A DNA stretch of 64,000 nucleotides from Bacteroidota bacterium (GCA_016715505.1 JADJZY010000035.1:186001-250000), one strand, 5' to 3'. Shown: positions 49,580-59,780, counted from the stretch's first letter. Notes: a model not told the origin generated them from the sequence alone. A program made the numbers and translations.

Positions 49580-50472
49580 TCAATTTCGATTGCCTTGTAA
49601 TCCGCCTGTGTGAATCAGGAGTACGCGGCTTTTGGGTGGAATTTGCGCTTTGTTCAGTAAATCAAAAACAGCAAAAAACATTTTAGCAGTGTAAACCCGG
49701 TCGAGGGGAATTTGATGTTTATCTTCAAAAAAATTCATCCATTCAAATAATGCTGGCGGACATTTTCCGAATCCCCCAAAATGATATTCGGTAAAGAGTT
49801 GAATGTTTTAGAGGGATGACTTTGTTCTAATTGGCTTCTCAGTGTTTCAAGTCCTTTAAACGCCGGGAATCCCCATGCCTGATGTCGGTGGTCGCTCATC
49901 GCAGCAATGCCTTTAAAGGTGGTGGCAGTGCCAATCGGACAAGCAAAAATATCATACTTCATTTGCATCGATTCCGATAAGATTTCACAACAACCCTGAT
50001 AACCGGCTTCATTGTCGCCACCTTCCGGAATATGGAAGTAAGCGGGATAGTTTTCTTTGAGCTGATTTAACACGAAAGGCTGATTTTTTAGACGGTATGT
50101 TTCACGATCCATCCATTTTAATTTCATGCCCCATGCTTGGCAATCACGAAGTGTGGGATTGTCAACCACATCTCCCCGTACAAAACCGACGCTCTCGATG
50201 CCCAGGCAGTGGCAGGCATAGGCCAGCGCATGCAGGTGATTGGAGTATGCACCGCCAAAGGAGCATACTTTCGTAAATCCCTGTTCAGCAGCCTGTAAGA
50301 GATTGTATTTGAGTTTAAACCATTTGTTTCCTGAAATCTGCGCATGGATTAAATCCAATCTCAACACATCCAATTGGATTTGCTGTTTGCCAGCTTGCTC
50401 CGAAAAAAGACTTTGTATCTGAGTTTCGGTGGATTGAAAAAATTGTTTTATGATTTGCACATCCGCGCCCAT
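49580..50472 (-). CDS. PLP-dependent ACC deaminase/D-cysteine desulfhydrase-like protein, one frameshift
   Basis: The uninterrupted frame runs from 50472 to 49735. A shift around 49783-49792 restores 'YHFGGFGKCPPALFEWMNFF' and continues 'LLIHTGGLQGNRN' to TGA 49580-49582. That gives about 297 aa, the family's length. The PLP-binding Lys lies in 'AQISGNKWFKLKYNLLQA', and the Ser/Asn phosphate-binding segment is 'SFGGAYSNHLHALA'. The C-terminal 'HTGGLQG' is diagnostic of the ACC deaminase/D-cysteine desulfhydrase group. It could act on D-cysteine, 1-aminocyclopropane-1-carboxylate or a related amino acid; which one is not decidable here. It is 10 bases downstream of era on the same strand. Confidence 0.8.
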
Positions 50473-50482
50473 GCATGATGGA

Positions 50483-51358
50483 TTAATAGCCGTATTCTTT
50501 TAGGTAGAGGTCATTGTTGCGCCAGTCTTTCCGCACTTTTACATGTAATTCTAAAAACACTTTACGATCAATAAATTTTTCGATGTCTTCTCGGGATAAT
50601 TGGCCTATTTTTTTAATCATACTTCCTCCCTTGCCGATTAAAATAAATTTTTGCGTATCGCGGCTCACAACGATATCTGCTACAATTTTGGTCAGGGTGT
50701 TTTTTTCTTCATATTGTCTGACAATCACTGCCGCATGATAGGGCAATTCTTCATCTAGTTCAAAAAACAACTTTTCACGAATCATTTCTGCCACAAAAAA
50801 CCGCATGGGTTTGTCGGTAAGTGTATCCTCATCATAATAAGGCGGCATGATAGGGAGGAAATGGATAATTTGTTGAAGTAAATGATCCAGATTTTGTTTT
50901 TGCAGGGCGGAAATCAGTGCAACCTGATCAATGGTTTTTTGGCGCTTGTAAGTTTGTACAAGGGAGGCGGCCGCATCCGGTTTAATTTTATCGGATGTAT
51001 TGGTGACCAGAATTAGGGGTGTTTTAATTGTTAGATTTGAAATGATTTCCATCACTTCTTCCGGCTTCTCTTTGGGGTCAGTGATAAACAAAACCACATC
51101 CGTTCCTTGTTTAACCGCACTCACTTCCTTCATCATTTTTTCATGCAGCTTGTAGCGCGATTCAAGGATACCGGGTGTATCAGAAAAAATAATCTGGTAA
51201 TTATTTTCGTGTAGGATACCCAAAATTTTGTTTCGGGTCGTTTGTGCTTTGGGAGAAACGATGGCCAATTTTTCGCCCAAAAGTGCATTCATTAAGGTTG
51301 ATTTTCCAGCATTGGGTTTGCCAAAAATGCCCACAAAACCGCTTCTGAAATCTTCCAT
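50483..51358 (-). CDS. era: GTPase Era
   Basis: 291 aa. The N-terminal GTPase domain has G1 'GKPNAGKSTLMNALLGEK', the 'SPKAQTTRNKILGI' switch region typical of Era, G3 'DTPGI' and G4 'TNTSDK'. The C-terminal KH domain is 'KFILIGKGGSMIKKIGQLS' plus 'VFLELHVKVRKDW'. Era binds the 3' end of 16S rRNA and guides small-subunit maturation in the cytoplasm. It is divergent from the initiator tRNA gene and der. Confidence 0.97.
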   Translation of the reverse strand: MEDFRSGFVGIFGKPNAGKSTLMNALLGEKLAIVSPKAQTTRNKILGILHENNYQIIFSDTPGILESRYKLHEKMMKEVSAVKQGTDVVLFITDPKEKPEEVMEIISNLTIKTPLILVTNTSDKIKPDAAASLVQTYKRQKTIDQVALISALQKQNLDHLLQQIIHFLPIMPPYYDEDTLTDKPMRFFVAEMIREKLFFELDEELPYHAAVIVRQYEEKNTLTKIVADIVVSRDTQKFILIGKGGSMIKKIGQLSREDIEKFIDRKVFLELHVKVRKDWRNNDLYLKEYGY

Positions 51359-51381
51359 TAGGACAAAGATAACAATTCAGG

Positions 51382-51412
51382 TTTGTTCAGGCAGAGAAAA
51401 ATCCTACTTTTG
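51382..51412 (+). promoter_or_regulatory. Promoter of the initiator tRNA gene
   Basis: TTTG at 51382-51385, a 19-base spacer and TACTTTTG at 51405-51412 match the Bacteroidota sigma-A promoter exactly (TTTG-N19-TAnnTTTG). The tRNA begins four bases later. Confidence 0.7.
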
Positions 51413-51415
51413 CAC

Positions 51416-51487
<72 letters not shown>

Positions 51488-51611
51488 CACAGATGGCAAG
51501 GGACACTTTGCCATTTTTAATTTAAGGTCATTCCTTCGTGAGATAGGATGGAATTTTCAGAAATTCAATCATATACCAAAGAGAAGACCTAATCATCTAA
51601 ATGTAAGTAAC

Positions 51612-52913
51612 GTGCAAACTATTGCCATCGTCGGAAGACCCAATGTCGGAAAATCTACTTTTTTTAATCGCCTGATTGGCGAACGAAAAGCGATTGTAGA
51701 TGATGAAAGTGGAGTAACCCGCGACAGGCAGTATGGAGAATGTGAATGGAATGGGAAACGTTTTCATGTGATTGACACAGGCGGATATGTGGTAAATAGC
51801 GACGACGTGTTTGAGCGTGAAATTCGCAAGCAGGTTGAAATTGCATTAGACGAAGCGGATGTGGTGCTGTTTGTGGTAGATGTGATTACCGGTGTTACAC
51901 CTTTGGATGAGGACTTTGCGCAGTTTTTACATCGTTCACCCAAACCGGTTTTGATGGTGGTGAATAAGGTCGACAACAGTCGCCGACAGGTTGACGGCAT
52001 GGAGTTTTATAGTTTAGGTTTTGAAGATTTATTTTTTATCTCTTCCCTTTCCGGAAGTGGCACTGGTGATTTGTTGGATAAAGTGAGTTCTTTATTGGGC
52101 GATGAGGTGTCGGACTTGCCTGAAGGGCTCGCTAAATTGGCGATTGTAGGTCAACCGAATGCAGGGAAGTCATCCTTGTTGAATGCATTGGTAGGTGAAG
52201 AGCGAAATATTGTATCCGATATTGCCGGTACAACCCGCGATAGTATCCATACCCACTATAATTTATTTGGGCGAGAATTTATTCTGATTGATACGGCAGG
52301 TTTGCGGAAAAAGAGCAAGGAGATGGATGATCTCGAATTTTATTCGACCATTCGGGCGGTGAAAGCCCTGGAAGAAGCGGATGTATGTTTGCTCCTCATT
52401 GATGCAGTAAAGGGAATCACAGCACAGGATGTAAATATATTTTCACTGGCAACCCGCAAAGGAAAAGGGGTTCTGATTTTGGTGAATAAATGGGATTTGG
52501 TGGAGAAAGAAACCATGACTTCCAAGAGAGTTGAGATGGAAATCAAGGAAAAGATCAAACCTTTTACGGATGTACCAATTTTGTTTGTGAGTGCAACCGA
52601 AAAGCAACGTATTCATAAAGCCATAGAAGAAACCTTATTGGTGTATGAAAAGCGCAATAAAAAGATTGCGACATCCGTGTTGAACGATATTATGTTAAAA
52701 GAAATTCAGCACTATCCACCGCCGTTTTATCGGGGGAATCCGGTTTCCATCAAATTTATTCAGCAGTTGCCGGTAGTGGTACCTTCGTTTGCATTTTATT
52801 GTAATCATCCTGAAGAAATTCGTGATGCGTATAAGAATTTTCTGGAAAATAAATTAAGGTCTCATTTCGATTTTAAAGGCGTTCCAATGCGTTTGTTTTT
52901 CCGCAAAAAATAA
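51612..52913 (+). CDS. der: GTPase Der (EngA)
   Basis: 433 aa from a GTG start (51612-51614) that directly precedes 'QTIAIVGRPNVGKSTFFNRL'. Two GTPase domains are present in tandem: G1 'GRPNVGKST' near residue 8 and 'GQPNAGKSS' near residue 182. The G3 motifs are 'DTGGY' and 'DTAGL', and the G4 motifs are 'NKVD' and 'NKWD'. The C-terminal KH-like domain includes 'PPPFYRGNPVSIKFIQQ' and 'NKLRSHFDFKGVPMRLFFRK'. Der acts in 50S subunit assembly. No SD sequence is obvious, as usual for the phylum. Confidence 0.97.
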   Translation: MQTIAIVGRPNVGKSTFFNRLIGERKAIVDDESGVTRDRQYGECEWNGKRFHVIDTGGYVVNSDDVFEREIRKQVEIALDEADVVLFVVDVITGVTPLDEDFAQFLHRSPKPVLMVVNKVDNSRRQVDGMEFYSLGFEDLFFISSLSGSGTGDLLDKVSSLLGDEVSDLPEGLAKLAIVGQPNAGKSSLLNALVGEERNIVSDIAGTTRDSIHTHYNLFGREFILIDTAGLRKKSKEMDDLEFYSTIRAVKALEEADVCLLLIDAVKGITAQDVNIFSLATRKGKGVLILVNKWDLVEKETMTSKRVEMEIKEKIKPFTDVPILFVSATEKQRIHKAIEETLLVYEKRNKKIATSVLNDIMLKEIQHYPPPFYRGNPVSIKFIQQLPVVVPSFAFYCNHPEEIRDAYKNFLENKLRSHFDFKGVPMRLFFRKK

Positions 52914-52940
52914 TCGGGATCTCCTCAAGGCTGCTCTTGC

Positions 52941-53090
52941 CTATTTTATAAGATATATAATGCCCTTCAAAAAGGCTTCATGGGTTTGGTGTAATCCGTT
53001 TTTCTCTTCATATTCCATTCGTGTAATATTCAGACCATTGGTCATTTCCGGACTTATGGTCGTTTCAGGAGCAACTACTTTTGCCACCAT
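52941..53090 (-). CDS. Possible 49-aa small protein
   Basis: A 50-codon frame on the minus strand from ATG 53088-53090 to TAG 52941-52943. It encodes 'MVAKVVAPETTISPEM', 'EYEEKNGLHQTHEAF' and a hydrophobic end 'LKGIIYLIK'. The residue mix looks like protein, but no homologue or promoter is recognised. It may be a fragment of a longer gene. It occupies most of the 271-base gap between der and the TetR gene. Confidence 0.3.
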   Translation of the reverse strand: MVAKVVAPETTISPEMTNGLNITRMEYEEKNGLHQTHEAFLKGIIYLIK

Positions 53091-53149
53091 TCAGCGAAAT
53101 ACCACATGAGTTATATCAATACGCTATAAACTTAAACTGTAAAATAAAC

Positions 53150-53180
53150 TTTAGGAGTTTAAAAAGTTTCCATAGTTTTG
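53150..53180 (+). promoter_or_regulatory. Candidate promoter of the TetR-efflux operon
   Basis: TTTA at 53150-53153, a 19-base spacer and TAGTTTTG at 53173-53180 fit the Bacteroidota promoter with one mismatch in the -33 element. The GTG start at 53185 follows after four bases, so the leader would be extremely short. A TetR product often binds its own promoter, but no clear operator palindrome is seen here. Confidence 0.45.
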
Positions 53181-53184
53181 CCCC

Positions 53185-53802
53185 GTGAACGAACAAAAAC
53201 AACATATTATTGAAATAGCCTTTGCACAATTCAGGCAATATGGGTTCAAGAACATCACGATGGACGATATTTCCCGGAGTGCTGGTGTTTCAAAAAAAAC
53301 CTTATATGAATTGTTTTCAGATAAAGACGAACTTGTGCTGGAGTCGGTCAAATTTATGTTGAATCAAAATCAATGTGAAACCGATTTGGCTATGAACGCA
53401 TCAAAACATGCCGTTGAACAAATTGTACATGTGCTCAACCTGATGGAAAAAATGGTGCGAGGTCTGAACATGGTTTGCTATATGGATTTACAACGACATT
53501 ACGCGGATGCATTCCGATATCTGCAAGAGCACAAAGAATCGTATTTGTATCGTTGTATTGCCGATAACCTGAAACGGGGTATACACGAAGGACTTTATCG
53601 CGAGGATATTGATGTTGACATCATTACCCGTTTCCGCATGGAATCTGCTTTGCTGGCTTTTCAGTACAATGTTTTTCCTCAGGAAAAGTATGAAACAGTA
53701 AAGGTCAACTTTCAAATTTTTACCAATTATATGTACGGGATTGCATCTCTTAAAGGACATAAACTCATCACCCAATATTTACAGAAATATGTTAAAGCTT
53801 AA
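53185..53802 (+). CDS. TetR/AcrR-family transcriptional regulator
   Basis: 205 aa from a GTG start. The N-terminal HTH is classic: 'IAFAQFRQYGFKNITMDDIS' followed by 'RSAGVSKKTLYELFSDKDEL'. The C-terminal ligand-binding domain is helical and variable. It heads a TolC-MFP-RND operon and overlaps the TolC gene by 14 bases, so it most likely represses this efflux system and responds to a substrate of the pump. Confidence 0.92.
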   Translation: MNEQKQHIIEIAFAQFRQYGFKNITMDDISRSAGVSKKTLYELFSDKDELVLESVKFMLNQNQCETDLAMNASKHAVEQIVHVLNLMEKMVRGLNMVCYMDLQRHYADAFRYLQEHKESYLYRCIADNLKRGIHEGLYREDIDVDIITRFRMESALLAFQYNVFPQEKYETVKVNFQIFTNYMYGIASLKGHKLITQYLQKYVKA

Positions 53803-55177
53803 ATACCTGGTCGTTTTCTTTTTGACGACATACACTGCTTTGGCGCAGGAAAAATCGCAATATTCATTGCGCGATTGTATTGATTATGCATTACAGAACC
53901 ACACGAAAATCAAAGGGGTTCAGTTGGACGAACAATTACAATTGGAAAAAAATAAGGAAATTGTTGGCATCGCCCGGCCACAGGTGAGCGCGACCGGCCA
54001 ATTTCAATACTTATTTGTGATTCCTAAACAAAGAATTGATGCCGGAGCTTTTGACTTTTCATCCAGCCTCAGCTTTTTCAAGATTGATACGCCTGCGTTT
54101 ATTGCTTATCAAAACCAACCGAAAGAGAAATATTCTGAGGCCCAGTTTGGTTTGCCACTCAACTTAAGTGCTGGGGTTCAGGCGTCGTAAATTTTATTTG
54201 AGTCAGGCGTTTTTGTAGCCTTAAAAGCCCGTAAAAGTTTAGAAGAATTGTCGGTTCTCAATATTAAGCGTACCGAAGAGGAAGTGAAAATTGCAGTAGC
54301 TAAGGCGTATTACAATTGTGTGATCGCTGAAAAAAGAATTAAACTTTTGGACGAAAATATTCAGTTACTCAGTTCACTGGAAGAAATGACCCTTAAATTA
54401 TTTAATGAGGGATTCGCTGAACGCATTGATGCAGACAGGCTAACGGTGCAAAAAAATAATTTGATCACCGAAAGAGACAAAATCAACAACCTGGTTCAGT
54501 TGAGTTATGGATTGTTGAAGTTTCAAATGGGTATGCCTTTTAATCAGGCCATTCGTTTGACGGATGATTTAAATGCCGATGAAGTACGAAGCAATATTGA
54601 ACTTGACCGAGTGGTGGATTACTCGAATCGTATTGAAATGAGCATCTTGCAAAAGGTTAAAGTTCTCAACGGGTTTGACTATGAGCGCTATAAAAAAGGC
54701 TATTTGCCAACCGTGGCCGCAGCCGTATCGGGTAGTTTTGGTACACAAACCATTGCCTTTAAAGAGTTGTTTACATTACCTTATTTTCCTACCGGCGCTT
54801 TTGTGTTGAATGCCAGTATGCCATTGTATGACGGGGGCACCCGAAAGGCAAAAATGAATCAGGCCAGACTCAATATGCTGAAAAACGAAAATGATATGTT
54901 GGCCCTTCAGCAAGCCGTTGATTTGGAAAGCAGCAATGCCCGTACACAATTGCGCAATAGCATCATGTCGCTCGATAGTCAGGAAAAGAACATAGAACTT
55001 GCTCAAAAAGTATATAATATCGCCCAGAAAAAATATAAAGAAGGCGTTGGTACCAATATCGAAATACTTCAGGCTGAAACAGCTTTGAAGGAAGCGAAAA
55101 CCAATTATTTTAATTCGCTTTATGAAGCCATCATTGCTAAGCTGGATTTTCAAAAGTCACTGGGCATTTTTAAATAA
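53789..55177 (+). pseudogene. TolC-family outer-membrane efflux protein, interrupted by an in-frame stop
   Basis: ATG 53789 (MLKLKYLVVFFLTTYTALA, signal peptide) overlaps the end of the TetR gene. The frame reads 'YSLRDCIDYALQNHTKIKG', the usual TolC opening, up to 'LSAGVQAS', where TAA at 54188-54190 stops it. The same frame then continues without shift as 'ILFESGVFVALKARKSLEEL' to 55177 ('AKLDFQKSLGIFK'). The full product would be about 462 aa, normal length. A single C-to-T change (CAA to TAA) would explain the stop, since Gln is common there ('AS-Q-ILFE'). It is either a real nonsense mutation that would disable the pump's outer-membrane channel, or an error. Confidence 0.85.
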
Positions 55178-55211
55178 TCATCCATATTAACACATACAAA
55201 AACGAATAGAT

Positions 55212-56333
55212 ATGCTGAATTTCAAACCATTGTTGATTATCGCTGTCAGCGCCTCATTATTGGCCTCTTGCGGTGGTGGTGAAAACAAAAAAGATAAATC
55301 TGCACAGATCAAAGAGCTGAAGCAGCAACAAAAAGAACTTCAAACAAAAATAGATGCCCTGGAAGCAGCGATGCCCAAAAAAGATAGCGGTCGTGTCATT
55401 CCTGTCACGGTTACATCGATGTCGCCCAGTGTATTTTCAAATTACATAGATGTTCAGGGTAAAGTGGATGTGGATGAAGTGGTGAATGCCATTCCTGAAA
55501 TGCCCGGAATCATTGAATCAATTTTGGTGAAACCCGGACAATATGTTCGTAAAGGTCAAGTGGTGGCTCGTTTGCGCAGCGAGAGTATTACCAAGGGAAT
55601 TGACCAAATTGATCAACAAATAGCTTTTGCCAAAACGATGTACGATAAACAAAAACGACTTTGGGATCAGGAAATTGGTACCGAAGTACAGTTGTTGAGC
55701 GCCAAACATCAGTACGAAGCTTTGTTAAAACAAAAACAAACCAATCTTACACAAAAAAATTCCTTCAATGTGTACTCGCCCATCAATGGGGTGGTAGATG
55801 CAGTGGATGCAACAGTTGGACAATCCTATTCCAACCCCATGGGAGCTCCGGTGATTCGGATTATCAACACAGGCAAACTGAAAATACAGGCGAGAATTGC
55901 AGAAAACTATGCAGGGATTGTTCGAACGGGAAGTCCGGTAATGATCATTTTTCCGGATATGCACGATTCATTACCTACCAAAATTGCCTATGCTGAACGT
56001 TTGATAGATAATGCCACCAAAACCTTTGCCGCTTATATTCCATTGCCGGCAAATGCATCTTATCAACCAAATATGACGGCCCAGGTGCGTATTGCGACTT
56101 ACACCAATACCAAAGCCTTTGTGTTGCCCATTGGTGTCATCCAAAAAACAGATAAAGGCGATTTTGTATTCATCGCGGGTGCTGACGGAAAAGCGCAAAT
56201 GCGGCAAATCACTACCGGTCGCACATATATGGGCAGAGCCGAAGTTTTGGATGGTTTATCACTCGGCGATCAAGTCATAACAGTTGGATATGATGAATTA
56301 AATGATGGAGACAGAATTGAAATTCAGCCATAA
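55212..56333 (+). CDS. RND efflux periplasmic adaptor (membrane fusion protein), lipoprotein
   Basis: 373 aa. The lipoprotein signal 'LLIIAVSASLLASCGGG' has its Cys near residue 20. A charged coiled coil follows ('QIKELKQQQKELQTKIDALE'), an unusual N-terminal addition. The lipoyl/biotinyl half-motifs are 'PGIIESILVKPGQYVRKGQV' and 'SPINGVVDAVDATVGQS'. The hairpin between them is short ('LWDQEIGTEVQLLSAKHQYE'). The beta-barrel and membrane-proximal domains end with 'VGYDELNDGDRIEIQP'. It links the inner-membrane pump to the TolC channel across the periplasm. It sits between tolC and the RND gene, 34 bases after the former and 54 before the latter. Confidence 0.93.
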   Translation: MLNFKPLLIIAVSASLLASCGGGENKKDKSAQIKELKQQQKELQTKIDALEAAMPKKDSGRVIPVTVTSMSPSVFSNYIDVQGKVDVDEVVNAIPEMPGIIESILVKPGQYVRKGQVVARLRSESITKGIDQIDQQIAFAKTMYDKQKRLWDQEIGTEVQLLSAKHQYEALLKQKQTNLTQKNSFNVYSPINGVVDAVDATVGQSYSNPMGAPVIRIINTGKLKIQARIAENYAGIVRTGSPVMIIFPDMHDSLPTKIAYAERLIDNATKTFAAYIPLPANASYQPNMTAQVRIATYTNTKAFVLPIGVIQKTDKGDFVFIAGADGKAQMRQITTGRTYMGRAEVLDGLSLGDQVITVGYDELNDGDRIEIQP

Positions 56334-56387
56334 TGGTTTGGATTTTATCAGCAAGGAATATTAGCTCACACGAACAACAATAACACA

Positions 56388-59300
56388 ATGAAAATAAATC
56401 CTTCCGTTTGGCCGATTAATAATCGTACGGCCATTTATATAGGTACCTTGTTTCTTTGTATCATGGGATTGGTTGCTTATAACAACCTGCCAAAAGAACA
56501 ATTTCCGGAAATCAAATTTCCGAAAATGTATGTACAAACGATCTATCCGGGAACCAGTCCCGAGAATATGAAAAACCTGGTAAGTAAACATATCGAAAAA
56601 CAACTCAAGGGGATTACAGGAATAAAAAAAGTAACCAGTAATTCTTTTCAGGATTTTTCGATAGTTGAAGCCGAGTTTAATACAGACGTCAAAATGGACA
56701 AAGCCAAAAAAAGTGTGGAAGATGCACTCGATAAGGCTCGTCCGGACTTGCCACAAAATTTACCGAATGAACCTCAAATCATCGAAATTGATGTGAGTGA
56801 AATTCCAATCATGAACGTCAATATTTATGGGAACTTCGATTTAAAACGTCTGGAAAATTATGCCGATAAACTCAAAGATAAAATTGAGGGCTTAAAGGAA
56901 ATTAAAAAGGTTGTGAAGGTGGGTGGATTGGAACGCGAAATTCAAATCAATGTCGACTTGGTAAAAATGACTTCGGCGCAATTGAGTTTTCGGGATATTC
57001 AGGGAGCTATCGGCTATGAAAACATCGAAGCAACCCCGGGCTTGGTAAAAATAGACGGTGAGCAGCGCATTATAAGTGTAAAAAAGGTATTTAAAACAGC
57101 GGATGAAATCGCCAACGTGGTTGTTCAAAACCCTTATGGTTCCAATGTGTATTTAAAGGACATTGCTGAAATTAAGGATACTTACAAAGAGCAAGAGAGT
57201 TTTGCCAGATTAGATGGCAAAAACGTAATCACCCTGAATATCATTAAACGGGCAGGTCAAAACTTGATTGATGCCAGTGATAAAATCCGGGCGATTGTAG
57301 ATGAAACAAAAACCAAGGAACTTCCTAAAGAATTAAATGTGGTTTTAACCGGCGATCAAAGTGATGCCACCCGAACAACCATTCATGATTTAATCAATAC
57401 CATCATTATCGGCTTCTTATTGGTGACCGTGATTTTGATGTTTTTTATGGGAACCACCAATGCCTTGTTTGTGGCGCTCTCTGTACCCCTTTCGTGTGCT
57501 ATTGCCTTCCTAGTATTGCCCGCTCTTGGCTTCACGTTAAATATGATTGTTTTATTCTCATTCCTGCTTGCTTTGGGTATCGTGGTGGATGATGCCATTG
57601 TGGTGATTGAAAATGCCCATCGTATTTTCCATCATGAGAAACTTCCGATTAAGGAAGCCGTAAAAAAAGCTACCGGGGAAGTGTTCTTACCGGTACTCAC
57701 CGGAACAATTACGACCTTGATGCCCTTTATTCCTTTGGCATTTTGGAAAGGTGTGATTGGTGAGTTTATGTTCTTCCTTCCTGTTACCTTGATCATTACA
57801 TTGTTGGCCTCTCTCCTGGTTGCATACATTATCAATCCGGTTTTTGCGGTTGATTTTATGAAGGAGAAAGAATACGATGGCAAAGAAAAAATCAAGTGGA
57901 CCAAACAAACCACCATAACCATCATTGGTTTTGTGGTTACGGGTTTATTGGCACATCTAATGGGCTCACATGGCATGGGTAATTTTGTGCTGGTCATGGC
58001 CATTATGTTTTTGCTCAACAAATTTGTTTTTGTGAAATGGATACATGCCTTTCAAACCAAGGTATGGCCTTCAGTTCAAAATTGGTATGTACGAAAATTG
58101 GCTTGGGCGCTTGAGCATCGCTGGCAAACCATGTTGGTGATTGTTGGATTGTTTATCGCCTCATTTGCATTGATTTCGGTGCGTGCACCCAAGGTGCTCT
58201 TTTTACCGGAGGCAGAACCCAATTTTACGTATGTATACTTAACCATGCCCGAAGGGACGGATCAAACTCGTACCAATGAAGTGTTGAAACAACTCGAAGA
58301 AAAAGTGGATTTGGCATTACGGGATTCGATCACCGGAAAACGCAGTCCGATTGTTACTTCTGTTATCTCGAATGTGAAATTAGGAGCTACCAATCAGGAG
58401 GCCGGAGAAATTGGAGAGTATCCGAATCGAGGAAAAATTACGGTGGCATTTGCAAAGTTTGCCGATCGAAATGGACGATCAACACAAGAGTTGCTAAATA
58501 AAATTCGTGCGACTGTGAAGGGTGTTCCCGGAACACAAATAGTCGTTGATAAAGAATCGGGTGGTCCGCCAACACCTAAGCCGATTGTGATTGAAATTAC
58601 AGGCGATAATTTGGATACCTTGATTGCATCGTCCAAGCGACTTAAACGATTTTTAGATAATCGTCAAATTGCCGGGGTTGAAGAGTTGAAAAGTGATTTT
58701 CAGGCCAATAAACCGGAAATTATTTTTGATGTAAACCGCGATCGATTAAACCGCGAAGGAATTAGTACCGGCATGATAGCGGGCGATTTAAGAACGGCAG
58801 TATTTGGAAGTGAAATTTCCCGATTCCGCGATAATAAGGATGATTATCCAATCACATTGCGATTAAATGCTGATCAAAGAAATAATATTGATCTGATTAA
58901 AAACCTAACCATTACTTATCGGGATATGGCCATGCAGGGAATGGTGAGACAAGTACCGATTAGTAGCTTTGTAGATATTCGTTACGGTTATACTTACGGT
59001 GGTATCAAACGCAAGGATGAAAAACAAATTATAACCCTTTCGTCCAACGTAACCAGCGAATTTAATCCGAACGAAGTTGTAGCAGAAGTTCAGGCTGCAG
59101 TGGATGAATTTCAGAAGCCTGGAGAAATCAATATCCGTATGGGCGGAGAGCAAGAGGAGCAAAAAGAAACTGGTGCGTTTTTAGGAGGTGCTTTACTAAC
59201 TTCAATGGCCCTTATTTTTCTTTTATTGATTGCACAGTTTAATTCAATTTCACGAACACTGATTATCATGAGTGAAATCCTCTTGAGTGTTATTGGGGTG

Positions 59301-59780
59301 TTTTTAGGCATCGGAATATTTAATATGGATTTTGTCATCGTTATGACCGGAATTGGTATTGTTGCCTTGGCTGGAATTGTGGTGAGAAATGGGATTTTAT
59401 TAATCGAATTTTCTGACATCAAACTCAAAGAAGGCCTCAGTCCGAAAGATGCCTTGCTGGAAGCAGGTCGCACGCGTATGACTCCGGTGCTATTGACCGC
59501 CACAGCCACCATGATTGGTTTGGTTCCTTTAGCGGTAGGCTTAAACATGGATTTTGCAGAACTTTTTACTACGGGCAACCCACATATCTTCTTCGGAGGT
59601 GATAGTGTTGCATTTTGGGGACCATTAAGCTGGACGATGATTTTTGGATTAAGCTTTGCCACCGTGATTACCCTCATTATTGTACCGGTGATGATGGTGA
59701 TGGCGTTGAATTGGAAAGCGAAGTGGAAATCACGAACAGCAGGTAGTAAATCTTACACGGGAAAAGAGATATTTTTTTAA
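56388..59780 (+). CDS. RND-family efflux permease (AcrB-like, 1130 aa)
   Basis: Twelve membrane helices with the two large periplasmic loops of the HAE-RND group. The proton-relay Asp pair sits in TM4 ('LGIVVDDAIVVIENAHRIF'). A second-half counterpart is 'GIVALAGIVVRNGILLIEF'. The N-terminus 'INNRTAIYIGTLFLCIMGLV' followed by 'FPEIKFPKMYVQTIYPGTSP' is typical. It is slightly longer than usual because of a hydrophobic insertion around residues 505-560 ('WTKQTTITIIGFVVTGLLAH'). It exports drugs, lipids or bile-like compounds using the proton gradient; the substrate is unknown. It is the last gene of the operon and is followed by a terminator. Confidence 0.95.
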   Translation: MKINPSVWPINNRTAIYIGTLFLCIMGLVAYNNLPKEQFPEIKFPKMYVQTIYPGTSPENMKNLVSKHIEKQLKGITGIKKVTSNSFQDFSIVEAEFNTDVKMDKAKKSVEDALDKARPDLPQNLPNEPQIIEIDVSEIPIMNVNIYGNFDLKRLENYADKLKDKIEGLKEIKKVVKVGGLEREIQINVDLVKMTSAQLSFRDIQGAIGYENIEATPGLVKIDGEQRIISVKKVFKTADEIANVVVQNPYGSNVYLKDIAEIKDTYKEQESFARLDGKNVITLNIIKRAGQNLIDASDKIRAIVDETKTKELPKELNVVLTGDQSDATRTTIHDLINTIIIGFLLVTVILMFFMGTTNALFVALSVPLSCAIAFLVLPALGFTLNMIVLFSFLLALGIVVDDAIVVIENAHRIFHHEKLPIKEAVKKATGEVFLPVLTGTITTLMPFIPLAFWKGVIGEFMFFLPVTLIITLLASLLVAYIINPVFAVDFMKEKEYDGKEKIKWTKQTTITIIGFVVTGLLAHLMGSHGMGNFVLVMAIMFLLNKFVFVKWIHAFQTKVWPSVQNWYVRKLAWALEHRWQTMLVIVGLFIASFALISVRAPKVLFLPEAEPNFTYVYLTMPEGTDQTRTNEVLKQLEEKVDLALRDSITGKRSPIVTSVISNVKLGATNQEAGEIGEYPNRGKITVAFAKFADRNGRSTQELLNKIRATVKGVPGTQIVVDKESGGPPTPKPIVIEITGDNLDTLIASSKRLKRFLDNRQIAGVEELKSDFQANKPEIIFDVNRDRLNREGISTGMIAGDLRTAVFGSEISRFRDNKDDYPITLRLNADQRNNIDLIKNLTITYRDMAMQGMVRQVPISSFVDIRYGYTYGGIKRKDEKQIITLSSNVTSEFNPNEVVAEVQAAVDEFQKPGEINIRMGGEQEEQKETGAFLGGALLTSMALIFLLLIAQFNSISRTLIIMSEILLSVIGVFLGIGIFNMDFVIVMTGIGIVALAGIVVRNGILLIEFSDIKLKEGLSPKDALLEAGRTRMTPVLLTATATMIGLVPLAVGLNMDFAELFTTGNPHIFFGGDSVAFWGPLSWTMIFGLSFATVITLIIVPVMMVMALNWKAKWKSRTAGSKSYTGKEIFF

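Noticed and set aside
59111..59677. 188-codon minus-strand frame inside the RND permease
   Set aside because: Antisense shadow of a well-conserved membrane region.
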